This document shows, piece by piece, positions 43,532 to 56,100 of a stretch of DNA of 64,000 nucleotides; the first letter of the stretch is position 1; every line of letters starts with the position of its first letter. A model generated the notes under the pieces. The model had not been told where the DNA came from, made no database searches, and saw only the letters and a program-made list of their open reading frames with translations. The stretch covers positions 7,054,001 through 7,118,000 of the forward strand of contig NC_064034.1 of the NCBI RefSeq assembly GCF_932526225.1, written 5' to 3'. The position numbers were made by a program, and so were the translations under genes. Origin of the DNA: Nematostella vectensis (taxonomy: Eukaryota > Cnidaria > Anthozoa > Actiniaria > Edwardsiidae).

Positions 43532-46500
43532 GTCAATGTTATTTTATTTGAAATAGGTGTATCTTTTCTATTTGCACGTTGTTCTGGAGGCTTTCAAAAA
43601 AATTTCCTGATTTTTTTAAATGAACACTTTGTTTATTGATTCCAAGGACAATGACAAACCATAATAACAACAAAAAATTCATCGATTTCCTCTAGTGACA
43701 AACACTATAACAAAATATGATATTCCAGTTTCACCAAGCGCCTAGCCTTGCTTAACCCTTGACTCAATCTTTACTATCTCGCGAGGCCTTACATCGTCTA
43801 AGTCGCGGTTACAACCGATTTGTCACAACAGTTTATAGCCATGGCTCGGTTTTCCAGTGACACGCTTGTATATTAGTTTCGGCTGCTGGCAGGTGTAGAT
43901 CCCCCAGGGCGACTTGTAAATCGAGCTAGTCAATTAAACAATCTAAAGCTGGGCTTCTAGGAACAAGCAAATAATAAGCATTTGGAGAAATTGAATTCCA
44001 CCAAGTTAATGAGGCTCACTGGTAGTCTTTGTATTTCTTTTTTGTACAATACCAATACAGGAGTCAGTCATAAAGCATCCAATTATCCTGTGTTTTTATA
44101 AATGATGGTATGGCTGATATGGGTTGCAGGGAGTGAGTCGTAATACAGTCCGAACATCGTGTCAGCTTTGCAAGTCTCATTGGAAGGGCTCGGCGCAAGA
44201 TGCTATATTTAAAGGTAAAAACATTTTTTGTTGCGAAAACAAAAATGATCCTTTTAACACAATTATTGCATGTTATGCGATGTTTCCTATTTTACATTTT
44301 TTTTAAATATTTTGTTATCTACAGTGAAATCTAAAATGCTACTTCGCTTTAAATTGTCGATTCTTTAATCACAGGTCGAAAAGCGCACGCCATATAGACG
44401 CCAGCAAAATCGATCAACTCTTTAATTACTAAGACTATATAATTCACAGAGTAATGCTTATCCCAAAACGCTGGCAAGATTGCGCCAACTTAAACCGATC
44501 TCCTCCCAGCATCGCGCACACAATACTCCAATAGTCTCGGACGGCGCACTCGAAAGGGGTAATACATATTGTGATCGCGATTATGGTGATATCAAAGCAA
44601 ATGAAAACGATATTTCACGATCTTGTCGAAATGGTAGGGCTCAAAAGGTATGCCTGGCAAAGCAAAATATTTACAAAAAAATGTAAGGATATTTTCTCTA
44701 GTCGGAATGGTATAAAAAGGTATAAAGCATAATAGTAACACAAAATGTAACCAAAGCAAATTGAGCTGTTATGGATATTTATCTCTCAATCATGTTATGT
44801 CCTTCGTATGGTCGTAGAATCGGTTAGGATGTGTTTTAAAATTCTGCTGAATTATGATCGTGGCTTATTATGTTATCAGTAGCGTAGTTTGCGTTCATGG
44901 AGTACTTTTCCTAAACAAGGTGGCATCGAAGGGGTTCTCTATTTCGCCAAAGACCCACAATGTACCACTCTTAATACAACAGGTATCAATTGCTTTTGTG
45001 TTTCGTAGCTTTTCGCAAGTTCCCGCTAATGCCAAGAGGGTTTTGTTCGCCTTGCATGGCACTCTGGTGATGTTTTGGGTTAACTTTTAGGCTATTAACA
45101 CCTTCCATAGTAAAGCTTGACTTTGTAAAGACCAGGGATAAACATACGTACATACACCATTCAATTCGCGATACGACATAATTAGCCTAACACGTGGTTT
45201 TGTTTTAGTTCAATAAAGACGCTCTTACACATGAATAAATTAGTATTTTGTTCAAAAAATAAACTTAGTAACTTTAGCCTTTTTTACCCAGTGTGACCCT
45301 GTACACACCTTAAGCCATCTAAAACTCAATGTATACAGTCAATAAGAGTACTCTCAATATCACCCTCAATATCAAAGTTGGTAAAATATAGGATTAGCTT
45401 CAAGAGATTGTTTACATAGTTTCTATCGTTCTTTACAAAACTTCTCTATTAATGAAAAACAAACCCTGTTTCATTTTTGAACTAATCAAAAGAAGGTCAA
45501 TTCCAGTAAGGAAGATTAGATTTCCAGATAAAAAGCTTCTATCTGCGAAGAAGGATGAGTTTTATCTACTTTATCCCTTTAAAGTCTTTTAAAGACTATT
45601 CAGTTTTGTTTTAAAGGAAATTAAGACAAATTGAAAGGAACCATCTGTCAGGGTTTAAGTAGTCTAGCGCCGTGCCACGCGCACCTCGACAGCTGTATTA
45701 GAAAGTCGCGCGCTGCTTTACAATTACTTAAACACGCTAAATTACAACACAATGGAATTTAACTACGCGTAAATACGAACACAAACACTGTTTATAAGGA
45801 TGAACACAAAGTGACGGTAGTCTAGTTTGAGGTACCAGCGGTAAAGTGCGAGTGCTATTTTACAGGAGCGTCACGAACGGTGAGTCATCCCCACATTCTA
45901 GTGGCATTTTTACTATGTTATTTATTTCACATGCTGAACTAACAAAACCACGGAACCGCTACATTACTACAACCATGATGGATTATTATTATATTTTCAA
46001 GCTTTGATTTTGGATTTCGTAGTCAACCTATAACTTATCATGTAAAATTCTTATCCTCGCTACGTTATATTCATGATACTATCTGAACAAACCTGATGAT
46101 CATCAAAGAATGAAAACTATTTCATATCGCATGAAAAGTAAAGTTTTTATTCCGAAAATGCTCCAAAATGTTACATGATTATCGTAAAGGATTCCTCAGA
46201 CGTGACACATTACCACCCACTTGAGAAGCAAAAAGGTCTTAAGATTAAGAGTTTTGGTTTATTGGGAATATCTAACATTTATCTACATGTACAGTAACAC
46301 GTGATATATATATATATATGTATAGTACTATGTATTATTAACTTGTAAGTGCTCACACGGGTTTGCTAGATTAGAGATTCGGCTTTTGCATTATGGGCAG
46401 TAGTATAGTAGAATAAAGACGGGTCGTTTGCACATAATGTGTACCTATCTTTTTCAACGAAAATGATATAAAAAGGAATGGCTATCGGTTGACTTTTCGA

Positions 46501-47827
46501 CTCATGCCAAGTTTCTTATCTTGTGTTGTGAACGTTCCATTGCACAAAGTATGCAGAGAGTCTATGAAGAATTTTCACTTTTAGATGACGGGGAACAACA
46601 ACTGCGATATTAATAGTCAATATTTTTTGGCGGAGTCTAAGTGTTTTGCCACAAATAGTGCGTAGTGTGAAAAACTAATGCACGATCAAGCAGAAACACC
46701 AAAATGTGACTTCCGACTGTGTCCCTAATCGATAAAAATTAACATCTAACTCTATGGTTGGCCCTGATAGAATTGTAAGTTAATTCTATTTGTTAAAATT
46801 TACGACGGTTTTCGTATCGCACTCAAGGTAAGGTGTATGTGCAGAATGTGTATGTTCTATGCGCTTTCATATGATTCTGATCCTTTTTATACATTATGTA
46901 ACTTCTAAAGTCTTGAAAAGAAAAACATTGTACAATCTGTTATCTTCTGACATATCATAATTTGGCATATATTTGAAGCCTACGCAACGCTGCGTTGGCT
47001 TTGATTGACTCAGAAAATGACAAGGGATCTCTGGTCTCTCTCTTAAAGTATACAGTACTCCGTTATTTTATCAACAAAAACAGCTTTATATAGATTAGTG
47101 GACCAAACGAAACTGCTACAATCCCCATCGAAATGCAAATAGCTTTTCTTAGAAGGAAAAAAAACGCCGGACACCTACGAGAATCTCGTGCGAGGACTTG
47201 TGTGTGTGTTACAGTAATCCTTTTCTACCTCATTCTATGAGGCTTTATAGTGAACACGTTTTTTTTATCCCTTTCCAATGCAATTTATTGGTTTCCACGG
47301 TACAAACCACAAAGATAACATTTGCCCAAAGTATTAAAATATTTAAAATGTAGTCAGCTAAAATATGAAATCTTTTAAAATCGGAATATTTTGTCTTTCG
47401 ATAGAATTTAGACTTCAATTCGGATTCTGGGAGTAAGATTTCATTTCATTTGGTTAGCTCTATACTAGACTCATTTTAAATTAACTTTTACAGTAAGTTT
47501 ATCCAGACGTCTTAGATCCGCCCCTGGTCGACAGCAGTTTTTCTTTTCTCCCAAGCATTGTCAGTTTTCATGTGAGTGTTAACAAATAAGTCGAAACGTA
47601 GGCGTATTACAAGCTTGACTAGAATTATCCAAGTCAACGAGTCGCTTACCCGTTTGTTATATTATGCCCACTATAAAATTCCCATTTATCGTATTGTCTA
47701 TCATTTTCTACTTAAAATTATCGACCTCAGCTATTGGTCACGAAAGTGGAAAGCATCATATCATTCAGTGATCATAACGTCTGGGATTGCAATAAATCTT
47801 GAAAATCGTACATTAGTTATATTGAGG

Positions 47828-48074
47828 CCCTGTCACGTGTACGTTTTTTCTCTTGCGACCTGTCTCGCAAAAAAAAACTGTTGCAGGTCGCACGCGCATG
47901 TTTTGCGTGTGATACCCCTTTTGTAACATGTTATGCATTGCTCAAAGTCGCACGAAAGGTTTCTGCAACAAATGCTACAAGAAAAAATTCACGTGTGACA
48001 TAGCGGGTACGACTTGCAATTATATTTTTTTTTGCGAGACAAGTTGCAACTTAAAGGGTACGTGTGCTTTAGGG
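47828..48074. mobile_element. Foldback element, about 247 bp, imperfect 70 bp arms
   Basis: The left arm contains CGTGTACG, TTGCGACCTGTCTCGC and a run of A, then TTGCAGGTCGCAC. The right arm contains the inverted forms, with GCGAGACAAGTTGCAA and CGTACGTGTGCTTTAGGG-type sequence as CGTACCC/GGGTACGTG pairs. Short frames across it are incidental. Confidence 0.6.
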
Positions 48075-49426
48075 ATAAATACGAAGAAGGTTACCAAAGA
48101 TATAAAATCGTGCTAAAAACCTTCACGTGAGCTCTTCCCTGATACCCTTCACACGTAAATAGCTAGTCTCGTACTGCACTCAGATGCAGAGAGCGCAAGC
48201 GAAGAAATATACGCCACCTAAAGTACTTTATCGTTTTATTTTTATTGCGGATAAACTGATTGAAAACACGATACCGTATAATCAAAAAAGGGTATTGAAT
48301 GTCATGAGGCGCATTACTAGACTGCCAAGAAGTCGATCCCGTCCCGTAAACCTTTAGGGAGTTCTATTTCTGGATGGCCAGAAAGAGTGCGGTTAGCCTC
48401 AATATTAAAACTGAAAATCGAAATTCTTAAAATTTTATGAATAACTCGAACGTTACGCTATACGAAGAGCGCTTCAGCAGAGCTTAGAGAGGTTATCGCC
48501 AGCTTGGAATCAGTGACAAGAGTTTAGGTTATGGTTTCGTGTTATGGTGGTGGCTCTGTTACTCCGAACGACAAACAAACCAAGTACCATACTGCGAAAA
48601 CACCGTCGATAGAGGTAACTTATTAGAAGTACAATGGGTGTGGGTATAATGAACAGCTAAGTTTCTTAACCCTTGGCTAAAGGAGGTTTAGGCTAGCAAT
48701 CCTTAAAGGAGTTGGGATTTACACTTAAAACTTTTACTGTGTCATCGTCAAAAGAGGCTTAGGAAACAGACTCGTGTTCTGATACAGGAACTTTTAAATG
48801 GAAATATTTTGGCGATAAATAGTATTCTCTTTTGCGTATCGGTTATCATTCTAGCCGAATTGAAAGCTCTAGAAAACAGAGATCTTTGTGTAGCGACAGG
48901 TTTTTCAGTTTTCCTCGGTAGATCGCTATAACATGTTCTACTGTTTATTTATAACTGTGGGTACGTTTGTTGTTAAGTGCGCATTTTCCGTTAAGCTGAT
49001 TCCACTCCTGGTTCACACCTAACGATCTCCGTGACAAATCAAAAGACTTGTTACTGGATCTCTATCAACTTGTGGCTTTCCGCCAGGCGGTGAATTGTTC
49101 TTCGCTTGTTCACATCTCAGAATCTGCATCTGCGCCGTCGATAGCCTAACTGGCGGCCAATAGCATACCTTGGGGGGCTTGAGCGATGTCTTACATCCCC
49201 CCTGTTACAGCATCTCAATTTCGCGATAACCTTTAAGTAAAGTTACTTATACTAGGGAACAGGGATATGTTAATGCAAGGTTTAATACTTTCAACCGCAG
49301 TTTCACAGGTTTGGATTGGAGTACAAGTTTTAATAGCTCTGATCTGACAAGACGTTTGTCTAATGAGGACATTAGCAAAGATATCCTTACACACTTCCTC
49401 AAAAACACGAAAACAGTCGAGGGGAG

Positions 49427-49621
49427 CTTTGGAGTAAAAAACTGTCCATTAAATAATAAAACGCGTTTTCACTCCTTTGTCCTCCATACAGTTATCAACG
49501 GTATACATATTGATAACTGTATGGAGGACAAAAGAGTGAAAACGCGTTTTAGGGGAATCTCATTCGTCTCTCCTAAGTTTAATGGACTATATTATTTAAT
49601 GAACAGTTTTTTACTCCAAAG
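49427..49621. mobile_element. Nested palindrome / foldback element, 195 bp
   Basis: Inner arms of about 41 bp (49458-49498 and 49510-49550, containing AAACGCGTTTTCACTC and GTCCTCCATACAGTTATC) pair with one mismatch around an 11-nt loop. Outer arms of 31 bp (49427-49457 and 49591-49621, CTTTGGAGTAAAAAACTGT at the left end) also pair with one mismatch. The right side carries a 40-bp extra segment between inner and outer arms. Confidence 0.85.
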
Positions 49622-50099
49622 CCATATATATATATGTGCGCAGTCGGAATTTTCGTAATCAGTAATTGGCAACAAAATTTGTGGCTTGGGTTTGTTGTGA
49701 GGCTTAATCTTAAAACTAACAAAGATTTGCGGCTTCTACGGCGGGTCTAACGTTCTAGCCTCGAGCCGATTCTCTACTAAATCCAGACAAAGGAACTAGA
49801 CCGAAATAATAGCCATTGGAATTGTTCGGCAGGGATTGTATCGTTCGTCAATTACCCGCCTCCGTCGGTAGCCAATTGGCGAATGTGTCGCGTAATAGTT
49901 TTTTTCGCGGCTTGCCAATTCGCGGGAACTGAATCATTTGTATTGTTTTGATAAAGGACAACACACGGAACCTTAATAATTTATGAGTCGACATCCCGAT
50001 GGACTCAACAGGAATTTACGATTTCGATGACTCAACGTGAAAAGGTTGTAAAGCCCAGCTGAAAACCACTCGAGATCACTTCTTTAGAGAGGTTTGAGC

Positions 50100-50166
50100 A
50101 TGGGGATGAGGTTTGTTGGCTGGGTCTTCGTCATTGTTACATTTTCATCGCGATTTGGAGGTATTG
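50100..50166 (+). CDS. Alternative signal-peptide exon a, Ig/FN3 adhesion gene
   Basis: ATG at 50100 opens MGMRFVGWVFVIVTFSSR, a basic-then-hydrophobic signal-peptide pattern, and reaches ATTG/GTGAGT at 50167 in phase 1. That phase fits the first Ig exon at 52546 exactly (joining codon GGC). If joined instead to the 51843 exon it would meet a stop after nine codons, so the two start exons look mutually exclusive. Confidence 0.5.
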
Positions 50167-53100
50167 GTGAGTTGGAGATACCTTATCGAGATATATCTTT
50201 ATCGTCCATATTTATAAAAGAATGAAAACAAATTACTCGCTTTACACTGTGCAACATTCTCCGAGGCTCACTGACATAGATAAATCGTGTACATCTTATC
50301 CGATTCTGACACAAAGTCACATTCGTAAAGCATGAAATGAGTGTAAAATATCACAGCCTGATCTCACCCCAAAATGATCTCAAAGCAGACTTTATCTTTG
50401 TCTATATGCCATCAACATATGACATCAACATAGAACAATCGCAATTGAATCATCAGTTTTGAGGTATTCGAACCTTTCAACGCAATATGATGAAGAAAAA
50501 ACACACTATATTACCGCACTTCCCTGATTATAGTAGTCTGTAAGTCACGGACTTAATCAAATTGAGTTAAAGGCTGCGACCCTTACGCTTTGTTTTACGT
50601 CCAGGACCATGTCCCACCCAATACAAAGTGGGGATTTGATCAGTTTATCGTATTTCGTGAACTTTATAATGGCAATTCTAGACATATTTCTTCCCTTTCT
50701 CCCTGAATTCCGTTACTGTTGTTAAATTGTTTATTTCCTTGCTGGGCAGCCCCGTTCTCATCTTGCTACATCTGACGTAACTATGGCAACACAGCATTTG
50801 GAAATATTACTTTTGATTTATACAAATCAACTCTTACAATTTTTCAATCTAAAATGTGTTTGTCTTATTACACTTTTTTCACATCATCCTTGTTTGGAAA
50901 TATGAAATGAAACACTCAAACTTCAATTGTATTATGTCATGTAAATGTGAAATCTTGTCAATAACAAGGTCTACTTGTATGCCAAGTTTCTCACGATCAT
51001 AATTTAAAAAGAACTGTGCTGTACGAGCCCCATTAGTCTGTGCTCCACAAGTCAAAACTCGAGTTAGATTTATTATTGACACGGTAGCCAGTACGTGTAT
51101 TCAAGATATCGCGAATTGCTGTTAAATACATGAGACTGTTATAACCACACCAAAATCTGAATAAAATAAATAAAGATCTCCCTTGCGCCCTCGGAGGACA
51201 AGATAACATTGAGTAAGATGTGTTAGGCTATCGATTAGTACACGCATACATTGACAACTGCGACGAGCTGCCCCGCTGTTTACTGTTGTTTCGATATAGA
51301 AAGAAACACACTAATATTTTATTGAGGTGATAAGAAACGCGAATCGCAAAAAACACTGTTTTTGCTTATGATTTTTGCAATTGATTAGCAATCTTAACCA
51401 ACGCGGTCAGATTTTTCATGATCGTGTCTACAATACAAGCAAAGGTGCTGGAAAAAAAACTATGTTTTCCAGACGCAGCAAACGCTGGATTATGCAAACC
51501 GCAAAGAAGGGTATTAATTAGGGAATCCCAAACCCCGCTTCCGTAAAAAGGTTTTTGAATTTTCATTTTGCTCGAGATAAGAGCTAATCGTTAGGCTTCT
51601 AATGAGAAATTTCATTGGTTGTGTATGAGAATTAGCCAAAGCAATGCACTTAGATATATTAAGTTAAAAATACTTAGCTGTAGGTATTTGCACGGAGGGG
51701 ATATTTCTTTGACAATTAATCAAAAAACAGCGCTGAGGACACGAAAGCACACCTTACAAATACAGGTTGTGTTTCTGCCACCTGATGTGTTATTGTGGGC
51801 TTGGCATTGTTCTTGACACAATCTTCTTCTTCTTCTTTACAGAAATAATTCTGAGAAACTTGGAATGTTGAAGATACAACTGTTGTTGTATCTGCTCATT
51901 TTGGGCAGCTTAGAAGCTCTGGGTAAGTTCAAATTGCTTTGTTATTATCTAAAAACTTCAAGCACCTTTTTTTTTCTACTGTTTTCATGCTGTGTTACCA
52001 GAGGAGGCCATTATTATTTTGGAGAGCTTTTAGTCTTAGAGTATCAAGGGTTTTTCCTGTCTTTCACTGTTTTTAATAATGATAAGTTTATCCTTAATTT
52101 TAAATTATTTTTCAAGGGGGATACAAGCATTATGTAAAAAAAATTAACTAAACCCCTCAGTTTGACATCAAAAGTGGGTAAAAGAAAGTGTATTTGTATC
52201 AATCTGTACAGAAAGTAAAAAAAAATACACCAGTTACTTTATTATGTGTCTTCTTCCAGAATAACAGGGATGATAGATCAAGTAATAAAAAACAACCATG
52301 CTATTCTACCCATATATTTGTGCACACAGAAGATATTAAGTGCCATTAAAATGCACCCCCACCCCCCCCCCCCCCCCCAAAAAAAAAAAAATAAATATCC
52401 TCTCTCTATTATAAAGAGGATAAAACCTGCTGGCCAAAAAACTAGTTTTTTTTTATATTTTCTTTTTAATTTGTATGTGCTGTATATATTTATAACTGTA
52501 TAATTTTAATATTCTTCATTTGTTTATTTTCAATTAATATTACAGGCTCCACTTCAAAGCCACAGATTATCGTTGGACCCAAGGACACTTTAGTTCATGG
52601 GACGAGCTTCACCTTGATGTGCATTGCAACCAAGGACTCCACAGTCACATGGTACCATGATGGAAACAGGATTGACTTTCAGTGGCAGACAAACATGCAG
52701 CAATCAAAAGATGGCTCCCTTCATGTAACAAATGCCATCAGTTCACGTGACAAGGGGCCGTACCGATGTGTGGTTTCTAATTCTAGAGGGACTATCATTA
52801 GCAGAAGAGCAAATGTCAAATTCCCTTGTAAGTTGGTTGCAAACATTTTGGTAATCAATTATACTTACGGATATCTTGATCACTTAAATTAGATATTCCT
52901 TTGCCATTAGTTAATTACAAATACCTTGATAATTAAGTATCACTCAGCTAATTAAAAATACCTTGGCCATTGAATGGATATGCTTTTTACACTCTCTATT
53001 ATCATATGAACCACAAATAAAACTACAAAACTAATGATGTCATTTTGCACTAAGGACATGAGTTAACAAAAATTACTAGATATCATCAACTATATCTATC

Positions 53101-56100
53101 AGCTGTATCTATTTTATCACCTCCATCAGCTGTTATGTCCTGTGATTAAATACAACAGCTGCGACATTTTACACCAATCGTCGTGATATTGTGATCATAT
53201 AGTAAAAAGCGCGTATCTCGCTGAAACTGTTGTAATACCGCCATCTTGATTTACTTAAGTACTACCTATATTTGAATTCGTTTCTTATATCATTATAATG
53301 TTTAAATGTGTATCTATCAATAATTAGGCCTCCCTGACATGGAGATTTTTCATGCTGTCTCTTTAGGTAATTTTTATATTTCTTGATCAAAACTTCACCA
53401 AATCATCTTTATCTCATCTATTATCATCACCACGTGTACGGGTTTCCTGTGCGCTCTTTCCACAGGGATACCTTTAACGCCTGTTTTCTCCCTTGCAGAC
53501 CTCATGCCTTTCGCGGTTACAAATTTTGTGATAGGAAAAGAGGAAAGCCACAGCGCTGTGCTTCACTGTCAGGCTCCGGATTCTTATCCTGATAGGCAAA
53601 TTCAGTGGTCAAAGCAAGACCCAAACTTTCCCGGGCGACGACGACCTCTGCCCCAGTCCTCCAAGTACACGATCAGCTCTGAAGGCGATTTGCATTTTGC
53701 ATACCTAGAGCAATCAGATTCTGGAGATTACGTATGCACTGTCACAAACAACAACATCAACAAGCAGCAAGTACGGACCGTCGTGCTTAACGTCATGCCT
53801 GGTGAGGGATGGCGTGTTGTATTATACGCCTTGGTTATTGTTTTACACATGCCATACAATCTACCCCTTGTATACCTTGGTTAAATACTCATGGTATCTA
53901 CTTCCTTTTATATTGGTTCAATACTCATGCTATCGTATCTCCTTCTTTGTATACCTTGGTTCAATACTCATACCATAGCTTGTTTCAATACTTATTCCAT
54001 TATATCGTTTTGTATTTTTAGCTCAGCGCGTGTTTGCCCTTAATGCTCGTGCTTAATCATCTAATTCTTTATATAGTTAACTACATCTAACTATTCTTGC
54101 TTACTATAATTACTCCTTACAGTGCGCCCGCTCATCCCTCAGCCGCCAAAAATCTCCACCGAGTTTTCCGTGACCAAGATTGCCCTAAAGGGGGAACGCT
54201 TTGTCTTGGAATGCATCGTGTACGGAATGTAAGTACATGCAGTGATATCCCTTCCTGTTGTTCCTCTGTTTCGCGCTATGCAAGGATTTTGAGAAAAGAG
54301 GACGGATGCGAAAGAAAAACGATTTTCATTGATCGGTTCATTCCATTGTTTTCAGGCCTGTGCCCAAGATAACGCTCCGCAAGAAAGGCGTTCACATGAT
54401 TCTAGGTCAAGTGACCGGTAACGCGCGCCGTCACTATATCCCAAAGTTTACCGCCAATCACGCGGGCAAGTACAAATGCAAGGCTACGGACACGAGTGGC
54501 AGAACAGACACCAGTACCACCATCGTCCGAATGGAAGGTGAGAAGAATTAGGAGAGTGTTTGTGCACGTATTTCAAAGAAAACTGCTGGTAGCTTTGTGG
54601 GTAATGTAAGCCATAAGATTACCGCTATAGGTTGTTGCTGGCACCCTGTTCAAGTGATGCCATTTGCCTATCCATGTCATATAATATACGAAGAATCCCT
54701 CCTTTCTAACAGTGGAAAAAAAATTTCCTTGATTTCAAAAGGCACCTAATATTACGTAAAACATTAATTGCGTTAAGTTGCTCGATCGTATAGCTAAGCT
54801 TAATAGCAGTGTTTCCCTAATGTAGCCAAGCCAGAGTGGATCACGAGACCTCAAGACACGATAACTGGCGTGAATAGTAACACCACGCTGAGGTGCCATG
54901 CCTCGGGCGCTCCGCGCGTATTCTATCAGTGGTACTACAATGGGCAACCGCTGGTCACATCACAAAGGCATATTCTACATCAAGGGGACCTTATTCTCAA
55001 GGAGCTGAGGTACAGTGACGGTGGGATGTACCAGTGCGTGGTTACCAACACACATGGACAGTTGATTGCATCCGCTGAACTCACGGTAGCCGGTAAGTGA
55101 CAATCTTTCACATTTGACAAATACTTTAGTGATAAATGCTGATAATATCCACTCTCTTTATGCATAGAGACGCCAGCAGGATTTGGCCAGGGAAGTCGCG
55201 CGCCAGAAGCCAGCAAGAATGCGCTTGTAGACTCTACTGTTACGCTTCATTGTCGACCCTCGGGAAACCCCAAACCAATTGTTCGCTGGCGCAAAGGCTC
55301 TGTTTACTTGTCAAGCGGCCCTAGATACCAGTTCCTTACATCCGGGGACCTCATGATCAGTAATGTGACGTCACTGGATAGCGGCCGCTACACGTGTGAG
55401 GTGTCTAACAGGCTAGGCTCCGCCTCCAGGACAGGGAGGCTAAATGTGCAAGGTAAGGCTTGCATGTAAGTGCCCATTCAATCCTACCTGTAAGGATTGA
55501 TTCCTGTTGAAGAAGACGATGCCAAAACGTCGGAAAATTGACATTCAGTGATCATCAACATTCGTACATGGTTATAGTTGAAATCACTATGTTTCTATTC
55601 ATTAGACAAGATTGCGGTGACCCACCCACCGGATAACAAGATTGCTACTGTTGGCGGCACCGTCCGCTTCACCTGCGGTGTGACCACGTCCGGAGTGACG
55701 GAAGTAGTTTTTCAGTGGAGGCGGTTTGCGTTCCTGCTTCAACCAAGTTCGCGAATAAGTATGGGCAAAATCGGCGAACAAACTGGCTTTCTAGAAATTC
55801 GCGGAGTAGAGTTCTCGGACCAGGGTCTTTACGCGTGCAAGGCGACAGGATCCATCCAAAAGGCTGACGCCTCTTCTGAGGCCTTTGCTCTTCTAAATGT
55901 ACAAGGTAGGTAAAGATCTTACAAGAGAACGGATTAACTTAATCTTCTCATTAAAAAAAAATACGTCTAGCGCCCGTGTAGCATAAACCGTGACCTCAGC
56001 ATCAACCTGGTCTCTTAGTAGATCAGATAAACACAAAGTCAGTGTCGATTACCTTTGCTTGACGAGTTTCATTGTTTTCAGGAGCGCCCGAGAAGCCTCA

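Larger units (their letters stand above)
35692..50099. other. Gene-poor spacer between filamin and the Ig/FN3 gene
   Basis: About 14.4 kb without a convincing gene on either strand. It holds the filamin 3' UTR, a poly(C) run at 36479-36502, small inverted-repeat elements at 43330-43531, 47828-48074 and 49427-49621, and a few short exon-like frames with acceptor- and donor-like ends (for example 44130-44214) that could not be assembled into a gene. Confidence 0.6.

Noticed and set aside
47576-48116. Two consecutive + frames of 116 and 62 codons
   Set aside because: They overlap the imperfect arms of a foldback element and have no domain or coherent splice structure.
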